Shown here one piece after another: positions 18,709-29,080 of a DNA stretch of 64,000 nt (position 1 is its first letter; every line of letters starts with the position of its first letter). The notes under the pieces were generated by a model. It did no database searches and was not told the DNA's origin. It saw only the letters and a list, made by a program, of their open reading frames with translations. Source of the DNA: Chitinimonas sp. BJYL2 (GTDB lineage: Bacteria; Pseudomonadota; Gammaproteobacteria; Burkholderiales; Chitinimonadaceae); assembly GCF_027257935.1 (NCBI RefSeq), contig NZ_JANZKW010000002.1, positions 620,001-684,000 on the forward strand, in the 5' to 3' direction. A program made the translations under genes and the position numbers.

Positions 18709-19452
18709 TCAGGTATAGAAGCTCTGCACCAACGAGCCGATCAGCAGTGTCCAGCCATCCACCAGCACGAACAGGATGATCTTGAACGGCAGCGAGATCG
18801 TCACCGGGCTCACCATCATCATACCCATGGCCATCAGCACGCTGGCAACCACCATATCGATGATCAGGAACGGTATGAAGACCAGAAAGGCAATCTGGAA
18901 TGCAGTTTTGAGTTCGCTGGTGACAAAGGCCGGCACAAGTACCTTGAGACTGATGTCATCCGGTCCTTGCGGCTTGGCGCTTTGCGACAGTTCGATAAAC
19001 AGGGCCAGATCCTTCTGGCGGGTCTGCTTGATCATGAATTGCTTGAGCGGCTTGCTGGCGCGCTCGACGGCCTCATTGAAACCGATCTGATCCTGGCTGT
19101 ACGGCTGGTAGGCCTCGACCCAGATCTTGTCGAGCACCGGCGACATGACAAATACGGTGAGGAACAGCGACAGGCCCACGATGACCTGGTTGGGCGGTGC
19201 CTGCATGGTGCCGATCGCCTGACGCAACATCGAGAGCACGATCACGATCCGCGTGAAGGCCGTCATCATCAGCAACACGGCCGGCAGGAACGTGAGGCTG
19301 GTAAGGAACAGCAGTGTCTGCAGGGTCAGTGAGTAGCTTTGACCACCACCTGCTGCTGCCGGTTGGCTGGTGAGCAGGGGCAAGCCGGGGTCGGCTGCCA
19401 TGACGGGAACGGCCAGTGCGAACAGGCCCAGCGCCAGTGTGCTGCGCTTCAT
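18709..19452 (-). CDS. fliP: Flagellar export-gate protein FliP
   Basis: 247 residues with a cleavable signal peptide, as usual for FliP. Conserved blocks: [90 protein letters not shown]. Its start overlaps the fliO stop by four bases. Core pore subunit of the export gate. Confidence 0.97.
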   Translation of the reverse strand: MKRSTLALGLFALAVPVMAADPGLPLLTSQPAAAGGGQSYSLTLQTLLFLTSLTFLPAVLLMMTAFTRIVIVLSMLRQAIGTMQAPPNQVIVGLSLFLTVFVMSPVLDKIWVEAYQPYSQDQIGFNEAVERASKPLKQFMIKQTRQKDLALFIELSQSAKPQGPDDISLKVLVPAFVTSELKTAFQIAFLVFIPFLIIDMVVASVLMAMGMMMVSPVTISLPFKIILFVLVDGWTLLIGSLVQSFYT

Positions 19453-19907
19453 GCAGTTGCTCCCGGTCCGGCGGGCTTGGCAGGCCGCGCCAGCATGGCG
19501 GCAAGGCGGTCAGCAAACAAGTTGGCTGTTGCAGTAGGCTGGTCGGCATCGGCAGGTTTGGGCAGGGTGTGCAACGTGGAGATTTCCACGCCGGTGACAC
19601 CCAGAACGAGCCAGGTGTCACGCAGCTCGACCACCACCACGCGCTCACGCGGACCCAGCTGCACCGTGCCCACGATGCGCATCTGCGCAGTGCCCGCGAT
19701 CTGGCCCTGACCAAACCGGCGCATCAGCCACAAGGTACCGATGATGCCGGCCACAACCACGATCAAGGCGAACATGACCTGGAAAATCGACCAGATCGAG
19801 GGTGTAGCAACAGTCGGCAACGCGGCAACCTTGGCGGCTTCGTCGGCGGCACTACAAACACAAGCCGCCGCGGTAAGGGCGGCGGCTGGCAGAAGGCGGA
19901 TAAGCAT
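19449..19907 (-). CDS. fliO: Flagellar biosynthesis protein FliO
   Basis: 152 residues from ATG 19907, just after the fliN stop; the longer in-frame start (20015) would lie inside fliN. A signal-like N terminus ([20 protein letters not shown]) precedes a transmembrane helix ([20 protein letters not shown]) and the cytoplasmic FliO domain with [20 protein letters not shown] and TWLVLGVTG. FliO helps assemble the FliP ring. Confidence 0.92.
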   Translation of the reverse strand: MLIRLLPAAALTAAACVCSAADEAAKVAALPTVATPSIWSIFQVMFALIVVVAGIIGTLWLMRRFGQGQIAGTAQMRIVGTVQLGPRERVVVVELRDTWLVLGVTGVEISTLHTLPKPADADQPTATANLFADRLAAMLARPAKPAGPGATA

Positions 19908-19917
19908 GTCGATGGGC

Positions 19918-20367
19918 TTACTTGTGAAGGCGACGAATCCGCTCGGCAGGCGTGATGATATCGGTAAGACGGATACCGAACTTGTCGTTGACGACCACCA
20001 CTTCGCCCTGGGCAATCAGGGTGCCATTGACCAGCACGTCCATGGGCTCGCCGGCCAGACCTTCGAGTTCTACCACCGAACCCTGAGCCAGCTGGAGCAG
20101 GCTGCGGATGGCAATCTTGGTACGGCCGAGCTCCACGGTCATGGTGACCGGGATATCCATGATCATTTCGATACCGCTAGGCCCGCTGGGCTTCTCGGTA
20201 TCCTTGTCAAAACTCTGGAAAATGGCAGCGGCGGAGGTCACCGCGGCAGAGGGTGGTGCCAAGCTACTGACCGTGGCGGCCGCTGCCGCAGCATCCGCTG
20301 CTTCCTGTTCAGCCAGCGCGGCTGCCCAGTCATCCAGGCCTTGTTCTTCGGTTTCATTGCTCATCAT
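19918..20367 (-). CDS. fliN: Flagellar motor switch protein FliN
   Basis: 149 residues from an ATGATG start (20367 or 20364) behind GAGGAG. It overlaps the fliM 3' end by 14 bases. An alanine-rich N-terminal extension of about 65 residues precedes the SpoA domain: DIPVTMTVELGRTKIAIRSLLQLAQGSVVELEGLAGEPMDVLVNGTLIAQGEVVVVNDKFGIRLTDI. FliN forms the lower C-ring with FliM and FliG and binds FliH. Confidence 0.97.
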   Translation of the reverse strand: MMSNETEEQGLDDWAAALAEQEAADAAAAAATVSSLAPPSAAVTSAAAIFQSFDKDTEKPSGPSGIEMIMDIPVTMTVELGRTKIAIRSLLQLAQGSVVELEGLAGEPMDVLVNGTLIAQGEVVVVNDKFGIRLTDIITPAERIRRLHK

Positions 20368-21373
20368 GCAGCTCCTCGATCGGTTCTTCGTCGATCATCA
20401 GGTTCTCGGCAGTGGTAAGCACCTGATGAACCTTGAGTGCATATTGGCCGTGGAACGTCCCGTAAGTGCCTTCGATCAAGGGCACGCCATCGACTTCAGC
20501 CACGATGGTATCGGGGATCTCGATTCCGATCACATCGCCAGCTTTCAATTCAAGAATCTGTCCGAGCGTAATTTGCGCTTTGCCCAGATTCGCAATCAAC
20601 TCGACATGCGAGTTCTGTACTTCGTGTGAGAGCAGCTTTACCCAACGATTATCCGATTCCATGCGGTCCGCCTGCATGGAGCTGTAGAGCACATCACGCA
20701 GCGGCTCGATCATCGAGTACGGGAAGCAGACGTGGAAATCGCCACCGCCTGAACCCAGTTCAATCTTGAAGGTAAATGCCACCACCACCTCGGTAGGGGT
20801 AGCAATGTTGGCAAACTGGGTGTTCATTTCCGAGCGCACATAGCTGAACTCGGTTTTGAAAACAGGCTCCCAGGCCTTGCGGTATTCCTCCATCACCACT
20901 TCCAGCAAACGCTGAATGATGCGCTGTTCGGTAGGGGTGAAATCGCGGCCTTCAACCCGGACATGATAGCGACCGTCTGAGCCGAACATGTTATCGACCA
21001 CCAGAAACACCAGGTCCGGATCAAAGATGAACAGCCCCGTACCGCGCAGGGGCTTCATATGGATCAGGTTCAGGTTGGTGGGCACCACCAGATTGCGGAT
21101 GAATTCGGAATACTTCTGTACCCGCACCGGGCCGACCGAGATCTCGGCCGAGCGGCGCATGAAATTGAACAGGCCCAAGCGGAGATTACGGGCAAAGCGC
21201 TCGTTAATGACCTCCAGCGTCGGCATCCGGCCACGGACAATGCGCTCCTGGCGGCCGATATCGTAGGCGCGGACAGCCGATAGATCGGCACTGTCGCCGT
21301 CATCTTCGTCCTCACCGGTGACCCCTCGCAAGAGGGCATCCACCTCTTCCTGGGAGAGAATATCGTCAGCCAT
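20354..21373 (-). CDS. fliM: Flagellar motor switch protein FliM
   Basis: 339 residues. The N-terminal CheY-P-binding peptide ILSQEEVDALL is intact. The middle domain runs from YDIGRQERIVRGRMPTLEVINERFAR, and the C-terminal SpoA domain from about 255 ends EPIEELHDEQ. It links CheY-P binding to motor reversal. It lies 41 bases after fliL. Confidence 0.98.
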   Translation of the reverse strand: MADDILSQEEVDALLRGVTGEDEDDGDSADLSAVRAYDIGRQERIVRGRMPTLEVINERFARNLRLGLFNFMRRSAEISVGPVRVQKYSEFIRNLVVPTNLNLIHMKPLRGTGLFIFDPDLVFLVVDNMFGSDGRYHVRVEGRDFTPTEQRIIQRLLEVVMEEYRKAWEPVFKTEFSYVRSEMNTQFANIATPTEVVVAFTFKIELGSGGGDFHVCFPYSMIEPLRDVLYSSMQADRMESDNRWVKLLSHEVQNSHVELIANLGKAQITLGQILELKAGDVIGIEIPDTIVAEVDGVPLIEGTYGTFHGQYALKVHQVLTTAENLMIDEEPIEELHDEQ

Positions 21374-21414
21374 GATTCATCCTTGATCCTGTTCGGCCCG
21401 ATGCCGTCCGGGCG

Positions 21415-21987
21415 CTACTGGATGATGAAGGTTTTGAACTCGACGCTCATCACGCCGTCTTCGTCTTCCTTCGCATCCAGCACCTTGTTCAACGTCTGTT
21501 TGATCTCGTCCATCAACTTCACCTTACCTTCATAGGTAGTGAGGTCTTCAAGCTTCTTTGAGCCAAGCAGCAGGTTCACCTGGCTGCTCAGGCGCGGCAG
21601 GTAGTTCTTGATCAGGTCAGTCTGCTTCTCGTCCGAGACCTGAACATGAATTTCCGTTTGCAGTACCGAGCCGTTGGGCAAATTCACCGTGAACGTATCC
21701 AGCTTGGTGAAGACGGGCACTGCTGCCGGGTCCTTCTCTTTCTTTTCTTTCTTTTTCTTCTTGTCCTTGCTGGCGGCATCATCCGTGCTGCCATCTGCTG
21801 CGTGTTCGGCAACAGGGTCCTCGAATGTTGGTGGTATAAGCACCTTGTATGCCACAAAGGCTCCGGCACCAAGTACCGCGATCAGCAGCACCAGCAGGAT
21901 GATGACCACCATCATCAGCATGTTCTTCTTCGGCTTGGCACCGCCATCATTATCGGCGGCCGGCGCCGGCTTTTTGGCCTCTGCCAT
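21415..21987 (-). CDS. fliL: Flagellar basal-body protein FliL
   Basis: 190 residues with AAGGAAG before the ATG. One transmembrane helix near residues 24-47, then an acidic stretch and a very basic run (KDKKKKKEKKEKD), then the periplasmic FliL domain with FTVNLPNGSVLQTEIHVQV and GKVKLMDEIKQTLNKVL. FliL stabilises stator units. The charged linker after the membrane helix is longer and more basic than in enteric FliL. A 142-base spacer separates it from fliK. Confidence 0.93.
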   Translation of the reverse strand: MAEAKKPAPAADNDGGAKPKKNMLMMVVIILLVLLIAVLGAGAFVAYKVLIPPTFEDPVAEHAADGSTDDAASKDKKKKKEKKEKDPAAVPVFTKLDTFTVNLPNGSVLQTEIHVQVSDEKQTDLIKNYLPRLSSQVNLLLGSKKLEDLTTYEGKVKLMDEIKQTLNKVLDAKEDEDGVMSVEFKTFIIQ

Positions 21988-22129
21988 GAGCGATCTTCCT
22001 TTTGGGCTAGGTTTCTTGCGTTATCTGTACCCCCTGCGTACACGGGGAGCACCTAGCCGATTTATAAAGCAAACCCGTTTGTGCAACAAGCATTGGCGCG
22101 GGTTTCGGGGAGATCCTCTGGCAGTTGTT

Positions 22130-23404
22130 TCAAACAAACAGGCTGACGCTGCCTGGCGTGAGCATGCTCATCGAGGCGCGTATGGCATGCACAGGCACGG
22201 GCTGCAATTCCAATGGCTCGCTGGCGATGCGCTGCCCACCGTGGCGCTGCTGCCCCTGCTCGCCCTGGGCCTGATCCCGCTGGGCCTGCGATTGAACCTG
22301 CGCATCGGCAAGCTGAATGCCGCTTTCCGCGAGCATTTCACTGAGTTTCGGCATGGAGGCTTGCAGGGCCTCACGCACCGGGGCGTGTAGCGCCACAAAC
22401 GTCACGCTGGCCTGATCCTTATCCAGCGTAAGCTTGATTTCCATGGGGCCCAGATGAGGCGGGTTCAGCTGCATCTCGACTTCCTGCTGCTGGTTGCTGA
22501 CCATCATCACCATGCGGGTACCCAAGGCTTTGTCCCAGCCCTCGCCACCAACCGGTTGAAAAATGGACATTTGCCCGCGACTGCTTTCAACGCTTTGGGC
22601 GCGCATGGGTTCGACCCTGATGCTCTGGGAAGCGGTTTGCTGAATCACCACGCCTGCGGACTGCGCGCCAAGCCGTGACTCCAGCACGCGGGAGAAGTCC
22701 TCTACCGGTTCCGTCATGGTGTCCTTGCCGGCAAGCAGGATGCCGGGTTCTTTCACCGCAGCGAGATCCTGCTTGGCCAGATCGACCATGGCGTCAGCTT
22801 TTGCCGCAACCGCCGGCAGACTTTGCCGCAGCTGGCCTTCCTTGCCGTTCAGCTCGGCCACCAGCTTTGCCAGCGTTGTCGCCTGTTCCGCATCACCCTG
22901 CAGCAAACCCTCCACTGCCGTGGCATCAGCCTCGGGGGCGGGTTCAACGGCGGGATTCACTAAATGTTGTAGCTGCATGATGGCCGTCGCCTGTGCGGCG
23001 GTGGCCATGGCTTGCTCTTCGTCAACTTGGTCGTCCTGACCGGACTTGCTGGGTGCACCCTTGCGCTCACTGGCCGGCCGGGTTGTCGTGTCGTCCACGG
23101 GTACGGCGGCCTTGTCGTAGTCGGGGCCGGCCGCTTCACGGGTATCCGGTCGTTCCGGCTGACGCGTTGCCGGCTTGGCAGCTGGGCGCTCCGGCGCCTG
23201 AGTCGCTACCCGCTCGCGCTCGGACACGGGCTTGGCGACCGCATCCGGCGACGCCGATTCAGGTCGGAACTGATTGATCTGCTGATCCAGTGACGCCTGG
23301 AACAGGCCATCCTGCGCCGCATCGGGGCGACTACGGCCAGCATTCGGGGCCTTGTTGGCGCCCAGGCTGGCAAGTAGCTGATTGGTGTTGCTGGTGGCTG
23401 GCAT
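22130..23404 (-). CDS. fliK: Flagellar hook-length control protein FliK
   Basis: 424 residues. The first 270 are low-complexity, Ala/Glu/Lys-rich and not recognisable, as normal for FliK rulers. The C-terminal Flg_hook domain carries the core motif QEVEMQLNPPHLGPMEIKL followed by DQASVTFVALHAPVREALQASMPKLSEMLAESGI. FliK is secreted to measure hook length and trigger the export switch at FlhB. No strong ribosome site precedes ATG 23404. Confidence 0.9.
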   Translation of the reverse strand: MPATSNTNQLLASLGANKAPNAGRSRPDAAQDGLFQASLDQQINQFRPESASPDAVAKPVSERERVATQAPERPAAKPATRQPERPDTREAAGPDYDKAAVPVDDTTTRPASERKGAPSKSGQDDQVDEEQAMATAAQATAIMQLQHLVNPAVEPAPEADATAVEGLLQGDAEQATTLAKLVAELNGKEGQLRQSLPAVAAKADAMVDLAKQDLAAVKEPGILLAGKDTMTEPVEDFSRVLESRLGAQSAGVVIQQTASQSIRVEPMRAQSVESSRGQMSIFQPVGGEGWDKALGTRMVMMVSNQQQEVEMQLNPPHLGPMEIKLTLDKDQASVTFVALHAPVREALQASMPKLSEMLAESGIQLADAQVQSQAQRDQAQGEQGQQRHGGQRIASEPLELQPVPVHAIRASMSMLTPGSVSLFV

Positions 23405-23481
23405 GGCTCGCGCCCCCTTGCTGTATCCCGTTGGTGTCAGGAACGTCTTAGCAAGGACGGTGCCAACGAATCACCGGGGAC

Positions 23482-23934
23482 TCAGTGCCCGGTGGGCTCC
23501 CGGCGATGGGCGGCATTGGAAACCCAGTCATCCGTCAGCTTTTGCTCCCGCTTGGCCTCGCGGTGATTCTCGCGTTGTACATGACGGGTTTGCAGGGTCT
23601 CGTAGGCTTTGACTTCCTTCTCGGTCTCCAGCCATGCAAGCCGACGTTGCTCGACCACACCCTCACAACGCTGAATATCGCGCGCCTGCTGCTCCACTGC
23701 GCCATCGAGCTTGGTCAGGAACGCATGAAAGTCCTGCCACTGATGGGCCGGCATCCCCTGTCCGGCGGAATTCGAGAAGCGCAGGCGATACTCAGCACGG
23801 TATTGCTCGATCTGCGCCAACCGATCGCGTGATTGCATCAGGCGCTGTACGGCCTCGCTGAGCGCGGTCGCTGCGGCGTCGCGTTTGTCGGCAGCCAGAT
23901 CTAGCAGAAAGGAAAACTGGAAGGGCTTTGCCAT
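23482..23934 (-). CDS. fliJ: Flagellar export chaperone FliJ
   Basis: 150 residues, almost wholly alpha-helical and charged, beginning AKPFQFSFLLDLAADKRDAAATAL as FliJ proteins do (N-terminal helix matching the gamma-like stalk). It sits in the FliI hexamer and couples ATPase to the gate. The position directly after fliI supports the call. Confidence 0.9.
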   Translation of the reverse strand: MAKPFQFSFLLDLAADKRDAAATALSEAVQRLMQSRDRLAQIEQYRAEYRLRFSNSAGQGMPAHQWQDFHAFLTKLDGAVEQQARDIQRCEGVVEQRRLAWLETEKEVKAYETLQTRHVQRENHREAKREQKLTDDWVSNAAHRREPTGH

Positions 23935-23943
23935 GGCAATGCG

Positions 23944-25386
23944 TCAACCACCGAACAGGCTGGCCAGATGCCCCCGTGCATTGGCGTAATTGACTTGCTC
24001 GTAGATGCCTTGCTGCAAAAAGGCCTCCATGGCCGGCATCATCCTGATGGCCTCGTCCAGCACCGGGTCTGACCCACGGACGTAGGCACCGACATTGAGC
24101 AGATCGCGATTGCGCTGATAACGGGAATACATCAGCTTGAAGCGCCGCACATGATCCAGTGCATCGGGCGAAATGATATCGGTCATGACCCGACTGATCG
24201 ATTGCTCGATATCAATCGCCGGATAGTGACCAGCATCTGCGAGTTGCCGGCTGAGCACGATATGGCCGTCAAGAATGGCGCGGGCACTGTCTGCAATGGG
24301 GTCTTGCTGATCATCGCCCTCACTCAGCACCGTGTAGAAGGCGGTGATCGAACCGCTGCCCTCTCGCCCGTTACCGGCTCGTTCGACCAGCGCCGGCAGC
24401 TTGGCAAATACCGATGGCGGGTAACCCTTGGTGGCAGGTGGCTCACCCACCGCCAGCGCGATTTCCCGCTGCGCCATGGCATAGCGGGTCAGCGAGTCCA
24501 TGATCAACAGCACGTTCTTGCCGCTATCGCGGAAATACTCGGCAATCGCCGTGGCATAGGCGGCGCCATGCAAGCGCAGCAAGGGCGGCGTATCGGCAGG
24601 TGCCGCAACCACAACGGAACGCGCCAAGCCCTCTTCACCGAGAATATTCTCGATGAAATCCTTGACCTCGCGGCCACGCTCACCGATCAGGCCTACCACG
24701 ACGATATCGGCCGTGGTGTAGCGCGCCATCATCCCCAGCAAGACACTCTTGCCGATACCCGAGCCCGCAAACAGGCCCAGACGCTGTCCACGACCCACCG
24801 TGAGCATGCCGTTGATGGCACGGATGCCGACATCGAGCACATCCTTGACCGGCACACGGTCCAGGGGATTGTAGGGACGGGAAAACAAAGGCACATGATC
24901 GCTAGCATTCAGCGGGCCCAGCTTGTCGAGCGGACGGCCCAAGCCATCCAGCACGCGCCCCAGCAGGTGCGGTCCTACCAAGGCCTGGCGGCCACGATCT
25001 TCAATACGACGCCGCGGTCCACCGTGGCTGGCGCCGGGCTGTGGAATGCGGCTTTCAATGTCTTCGTAGGCGATGACCTTGGCGCCGGGTTCCAAGCCAT
25101 AAACCTCTGCCACCGGCATGAGGAACAGCTTGTCGCCGTTGAAGCCGACAACCTCGGCTTCCACACTGTGACCATTGGGCAGCACTACATGGCAGCTGGC
25201 GCCCACAGGCAGTTTGATCCCCACGGCCTCCAGCACCAGACCGGCGACACGCGTAAGGCGCCCCTGTGCAAGCCAGGGTTTGGTCTCGGTCACAGTATCG
25301 ATGCAGCTGTCCGCAAACTGCTGCCAGCGACGAATTGCCCCGAGGTCAGTTTGATTTGTGTCCATCGCCCGCCTGCCAAGGTTCAT
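23944..25386 (-). CDS. fliI: Flagellum-specific ATPase FliI
   Basis: 480 residues from 25386; an in-frame ATG at 25365 would remove seven residues and halve the overlap with fliH. Neither start has a canonical ribosome site. Walker A is [13 protein letters not shown] (about 204-216), followed by [17 protein letters not shown] and the Walker B region [37 protein letters not shown], the type III secretion ATPase signature. It powers unfolding of export substrates with FliH and FliJ. Confidence 0.97.
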   Translation of the reverse strand: MNLGRRAMDTNQTDLGAIRRWQQFADSCIDTVTETKPWLAQGRLTRVAGLVLEAVGIKLPVGASCHVVLPNGHSVEAEVVGFNGDKLFLMPVAEVYGLEPGAKVIAYEDIESRIPQPGASHGGPRRRIEDRGRQALVGPHLLGRVLDGLGRPLDKLGPLNASDHVPLFSRPYNPLDRVPVKDVLDVGIRAINGMLTVGRGQRLGLFAGSGIGKSVLLGMMARYTTADIVVVGLIGERGREVKDFIENILGEEGLARSVVVAAPADTPPLLRLHGAAYATAIAEYFRDSGKNVLLIMDSLTRYAMAQREIALAVGEPPATKGYPPSVFAKLPALVERAGNGREGSGSITAFYTVLSEGDDQQDPIADSARAILDGHIVLSRQLADAGHYPAIDIEQSISRVMTDIISPDALDHVRRFKLMYSRYQRNRDLLNVGAYVRGSDPVLDEAIRMMPAMEAFLQQGIYEQVNYANARGHLASLFGG

Positions 25387-26203
25387 CGCTACCCAAGGAT
25401 TCGATGATACGGCGCCAGCGTGTAGGCAGACTCAGATCAAGCTCGACGGTCGCGTGGTTGATCCGGCAACCGCCACGTTCCATCGCCTCGCTGGGTTCCA
25501 GTCTCCAGGTGGCATGGGTACCCTCGTGGGCGAGAAAATCTTGTACCAGGGCGACATCATCCGGATGCAGCGTCACCTTCAGGGGACCGTGCAGCTCGGG
25601 CAGGCTGGCAATGGCTTCGCGAATAACCGTTTGCAGGCTTTCTGGCTGCGTCGTGATCTGGGTTCGCACAATCTGCTGCGCCACGGCAATACCCAAGTCG
25701 CGTATGGGCAGGGCCAGTGCGTCTTCGTAGGCGGCAATCGCCGCCGTCAGGGACTGACACAGCGCCTGAAAACGTGCGACGTCAGCGTCGGCTAACTGAC
25801 GGCCTGCCTGCTCACCACTGATCAGGCCTGCGGCATGCCCGGCCTCCCTGCCACTCGCTTCGCCAGCGGCATAACCTGACTGGCGCCCAGCTTCGAAACC
25901 GGCCTCATAACCTTCCTGGCGTGCCGCCTCGCGGATACGCGCCAGTTCAGTTTCCTCAATCATCGGCACCAGTGGAACAGGCGGAGACAGCTCCGCCTCG
26001 GGCATGGGCTCGGCTGATGCTTCCAGGCTGGCGGGCACCTCGGCGACGGGGTCGGCGGCCTCGGTACCAAGCACCTCGACAAATTCCTTCATGCGCAGAT
26101 AAGGACGCTGTACCGAGGGGCCACTCAGCGCGTCAGCCTGCCACGGCTCCAGACCGGTCAGCTCGCCACTGCGAAATATCTTTTTGCTGCCCCAGGCTTT
26201 CAT
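25346..26203 (-). CDS. fliH: Flagellar assembly protein FliH
   Basis: 285 residues. The N-terminal part is Pro/Glu-rich. Residues 98-134 form ten glycines spaced exactly four apart ([16 protein letters not shown] pattern), the known GxxxG repeat helix of FliH. The C-terminal domain has [14 protein letters not shown] and [13 protein letters not shown] and resembles the V-ATPase E subunit. FliH dimers bind FliI and dock it on FliN. It overlaps the fliI start. Confidence 0.94.
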   Translation of the reverse strand: MKAWGSKKIFRSGELTGLEPWQADALSGPSVQRPYLRMKEFVEVLGTEAADPVAEVPASLEASAEPMPEAELSPPVPLVPMIEETELARIREAARQEGYEAGFEAGRQSGYAAGEASGREAGHAAGLISGEQAGRQLADADVARFQALCQSLTAAIAAYEDALALPIRDLGIAVAQQIVRTQITTQPESLQTVIREAIASLPELHGPLKVTLHPDDVALVQDFLAHEGTHATWRLEPSEAMERGGCRINHATVELDLSLPTRWRRIIESLGSDEPWQAGDGHKSN

Positions 26204-26214
26204 GCTCGATGGCC

Positions 26215-27216
26215 TTATTCAACAAAGCCTTCACTACCGCCCTTGGCAATAGCGATCTGGCCCTCATCGGCAAGGCGGCGTACGACCTTGAGAATCTCGC
26301 GCTGCTCAGCTTCCACATCCGACACCTTGACCGCACCTTTGGCCTCGAAGTCATCACGCAGCATTTCGGCCGCCCGTTGCGACATATTGCGGAATACCTT
26401 GTTGCGCAGAGCTTCGCTGGTACCTTTCATGGCCACAATGAGGGAATCCGACGACACCTCGCGCAACAGGATCTGGATACCACGATCGTCCACGTCGACC
26501 AGGTTCTCGAAGGTGAACATCTTGTCCTGGATGCGTTGCGCCAACTCCGGGTCGTACTCGCGAATGGCATTGACCGCCGATGCCTCGACGACGCCACCCA
26601 TGAAGTTGAGGATTTCTGCCGCCATGCCCTCGCCACCCATGGCCGACTTCTTGACCCGGTCTGCACCCGACAACAACTGGGTGAGCACATCGTTCAGCTC
26701 ACGCAAGGCAGTCGGCTGCACACCCTCAAGCGTGGCGATCCGCAGGAGAACGTCGTTACGCAGTCGCTCGGTGAACTGGTTGAGAACCTCGGACACCTGG
26801 TCCGGCTCAAGGTGCACCAGAATGGTAGCAATGATCTGCGGGTGCTCATTCTTGATCAGCTCGGCAACGGCTACCGAATCCATCCACTTGAGTGACTCGA
26901 TACCAGTGTTATCACCACCCTGAAGGATGCGATCCAGAAGGTTGGCGGCCTTGTCGGAACCCAGCGCCTTGGTGAGCACAGAGCGGATGTATTCATCTGC
27001 GGCACCAAAGTTGGCGCGGTTCATCGTCCCCGCCAGGAACTCGGTGACCACCGATTCCACCTGCTCACGGGTGACGTTGTCCATGGACGCCATGGACAGA
27101 CCGATCTTCTGCACTTCCTTGGGGCCGAGATACTTGAATACCTCGACCGCGGCCTCCTCGCCCAGGCTCATCAGCAAGATGGCGCTACGACGAATGGCTT
27201 CCTCATTGTTGGCCAT
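26215..27216 (-). CDS. fliG: Flagellar motor switch protein FliG
   Basis: 333 residues, AGGAG before the ATG. N-terminal FliF-binding domain (AILLMSLGEEAAVEVFKYLGPKEVQKIG), the middle-domain EHPQ motif in LIKNEHPQIIATILVHLEPDQ, and the C-terminal torque helix with IQDKMFTFENLVDVDDRGIQILLREV, whose charged residues contact MotA. The length is standard. Confidence 0.98.
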   Translation of the reverse strand: MANNEEAIRRSAILLMSLGEEAAVEVFKYLGPKEVQKIGLSMASMDNVTREQVESVVTEFLAGTMNRANFGAADEYIRSVLTKALGSDKAANLLDRILQGGDNTGIESLKWMDSVAVAELIKNEHPQIIATILVHLEPDQVSEVLNQFTERLRNDVLLRIATLEGVQPTALRELNDVLTQLLSGADRVKKSAMGGEGMAAEILNFMGGVVEASAVNAIREYDPELAQRIQDKMFTFENLVDVDDRGIQILLREVSSDSLIVAMKGTSEALRNKVFRNMSQRAAEMLRDDFEAKGAVKVSDVEAEQREILKVVRRLADEGQIAIAKGGSEGFVE

Positions 27217-27333
27217 GACGGCTCCTGATGTATCGGGCGGAACCCGCCTGTGCAGTCACTTGCAAACCCAGACGAAAACACGGCAGGACATGCAGGCACG
27301 GCCCGGCACCCCTGCCATGTAAACGCAAGCCCA

Positions 27334-29067
27334 TCACACGGTCTTGTCGGCTGGATCGGCGTTCAACCATTCGCGAATGATGGTAGCCACCATGCGCGGA
27401 TCTTCCTTGGCCATTTCCTTGGCACGCTGCAGCAGTTCGCTGAACGCGGCCATCTGGGCACTCGCCTCGGCCTCTGCCACCACTTCGGCCTCGACTTCAG
27501 ATTGCGCCAGCTCCTCGGCAGTCAGCGCCACGCCACCTTCTTCGCCGCCTATCGTCTTGTCCTGACGCGGACGAATCACATCACGCAGGATGGGTCGCAC
27601 CACGCCAAACATCAGATAAGCCAGTACCAAGCCGATCAGGATTACCTTGATGATGTTGGCCGTGTTGTTGATCAGATACTCGGTGAGTTTCTCGATGAAC
27701 GACTTGCCCGCCACATCCAGGATACGGTCGGCAAAGGCGGCGTTGACTACCTTGACCGAGTCGCCACGGTCTTTGTTGTAGCCGATCGCCTCCTGAACCA
27801 GATTGGTAACCTGGTTGATTTCCTGCTGGGTCAGCGGCACAGACTTCACGCCGCCGTCCTTCTGTTGGACCCGCTTGTAATTGACCACCACGGCCGCATT
27901 GACACGCTTGAGCACACCCACCTGCTGCTTGACGTGCTGAACCGTTTTGTCGACCTCGTAGTTGCGGGTCATTTCCTTGTGCGAAGTGGTATTGCCCGCA
28001 TTATTGACCGTCACACCCGGCGGATTCGGCAGAGTGATGGGGGCAGCAGCCGCACCCGGTGGCTGATTCGACAAGGCACCCGGCACACCCGACGGTTGCG
28101 CGGCGCTCGCGCCAGATCCCTCTGTGGACTGTTCGCTACGGATAGCCGATGCATTGGGAGGCGAATTGGGCTTGTAGCTCTCGCTGGCCTGTTCGACCTC
28201 CGAGAAATCCATCTGTACGGTGACTTCAGCCTTGACGTTGTCGTTGCCGACGATGGGTTCCAGAATCTTCTGGATACGCTCCGACAGCAGGATTTCCTGC
28301 TGATGCACAAGCGCCATCTGGCGCTGGTTGAGCGAGCCATTCCCGCCACCCAGGAAATCCGGCGAGTTCGACAGCAGATTGCCATCCTGGTCCACGACGG
28401 TCACGTTCTTGACCGGCAGATCCGGCACGCTGCTTGATACCAGATGCACGATACCCGCGATTTGCGAGCCATCCAGAGTGCGGCCCGGATGCAGGGTCAG
28501 CAAGACTGAGGCAGTCGGCTTTTGCTGCTCACGCAGAAAGACTGTCTGCTTGGGCATGGCCAGATGTACACGCGCCGAAGCCACAGCCGACAGCGATTCG
28601 ATCGAGCGAGCCAACTCACCTTCCACCGCGCGCTGGTAGTTGATCTGCTCACCGAACTGGCTGATGCCGAATTTCTGGTTATCCATCAACTCGAAGCCCT
28701 GCGTGCCGAAACCGTTGGCACCGCCTTTGGGCAAGCCTTGCGACGCCAGTTGCAGGCGCGCGCCATGGACCATTTCGGCAGGTACCGAAATCACCCCGCC
28801 AGGCTCAAGCTTGTAGGGAATATTGAGTTGCTGCAGCGACTGGACAATCTGCCCGCCATCCTTGTCCGAGATATTGGAGAACAATATCTTGTAACCAGGA
28901 TCTCGGGCCCACAAGAATGCCATCGCTGCGGCTGCAATCGCTGCAGCGGCAACGGCGATGATCAGTATCTTGCGGGGATTGGGAAGCTGATTGAAGCGCT
29001 GGATGAGGTTTGGTTTCTCACCCGGTTGCGCGTCACGATTATCGACGGCTACGACCGCGTCATCCAT
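27334..29067 (-). CDS. fliF: Flagellar MS-ring protein FliF
   Basis: 577 residues. N-terminal membrane helix (KILIIAVAAAAIAAAAMAFLW), ring-building domains with LFSNISDKDGGQIVQSLQQLNIPYKL and ASARVHLAMPKQTVFLREQQKPTASVLL, a Pro/Ala-rich insert around 300-345, a second helix near 455-475 (IIKVILIGLVLAYLMFGVV) and a cytoplasmic FliG-binding tail. 117 bases lie between fliF and fliG, holding small hairpins. Confidence 0.98.
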   Translation of the reverse strand: MDDAVVAVDNRDAQPGEKPNLIQRFNQLPNPRKILIIAVAAAAIAAAAMAFLWARDPGYKILFSNISDKDGGQIVQSLQQLNIPYKLEPGGVISVPAEMVHGARLQLASQGLPKGGANGFGTQGFELMDNQKFGISQFGEQINYQRAVEGELARSIESLSAVASARVHLAMPKQTVFLREQQKPTASVLLTLHPGRTLDGSQIAGIVHLVSSSVPDLPVKNVTVVDQDGNLLSNSPDFLGGGNGSLNQRQMALVHQQEILLSERIQKILEPIVGNDNVKAEVTVQMDFSEVEQASESYKPNSPPNASAIRSEQSTEGSGASAAQPSGVPGALSNQPPGAAAAPITLPNPPGVTVNNAGNTTSHKEMTRNYEVDKTVQHVKQQVGVLKRVNAAVVVNYKRVQQKDGGVKSVPLTQQEINQVTNLVQEAIGYNKDRGDSVKVVNAAFADRILDVAGKSFIEKLTEYLINNTANIIKVILIGLVLAYLMFGVVRPILRDVIRPRQDKTIGGEEGGVALTAEELAQSEVEAEVVAEAEASAQMAAFSELLQRAKEMAKEDPRMVATIIREWLNADPADKTV

Positions 29068-29080
29068 ATGTCAGGCGATA

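Noticed and set aside
21988..22129. Sigma-54 or sigma-70 promoter upstream of fliL
   Set aside because: The TTGCA-like element lacks a GG ten bases upstream, and TTGCAC to TATAAA is only 14 bases apart.
24151..25407. Plus-strand open frame of 418 codons
   Set aside because: Antisense to fliI, which has all ATPase motifs.
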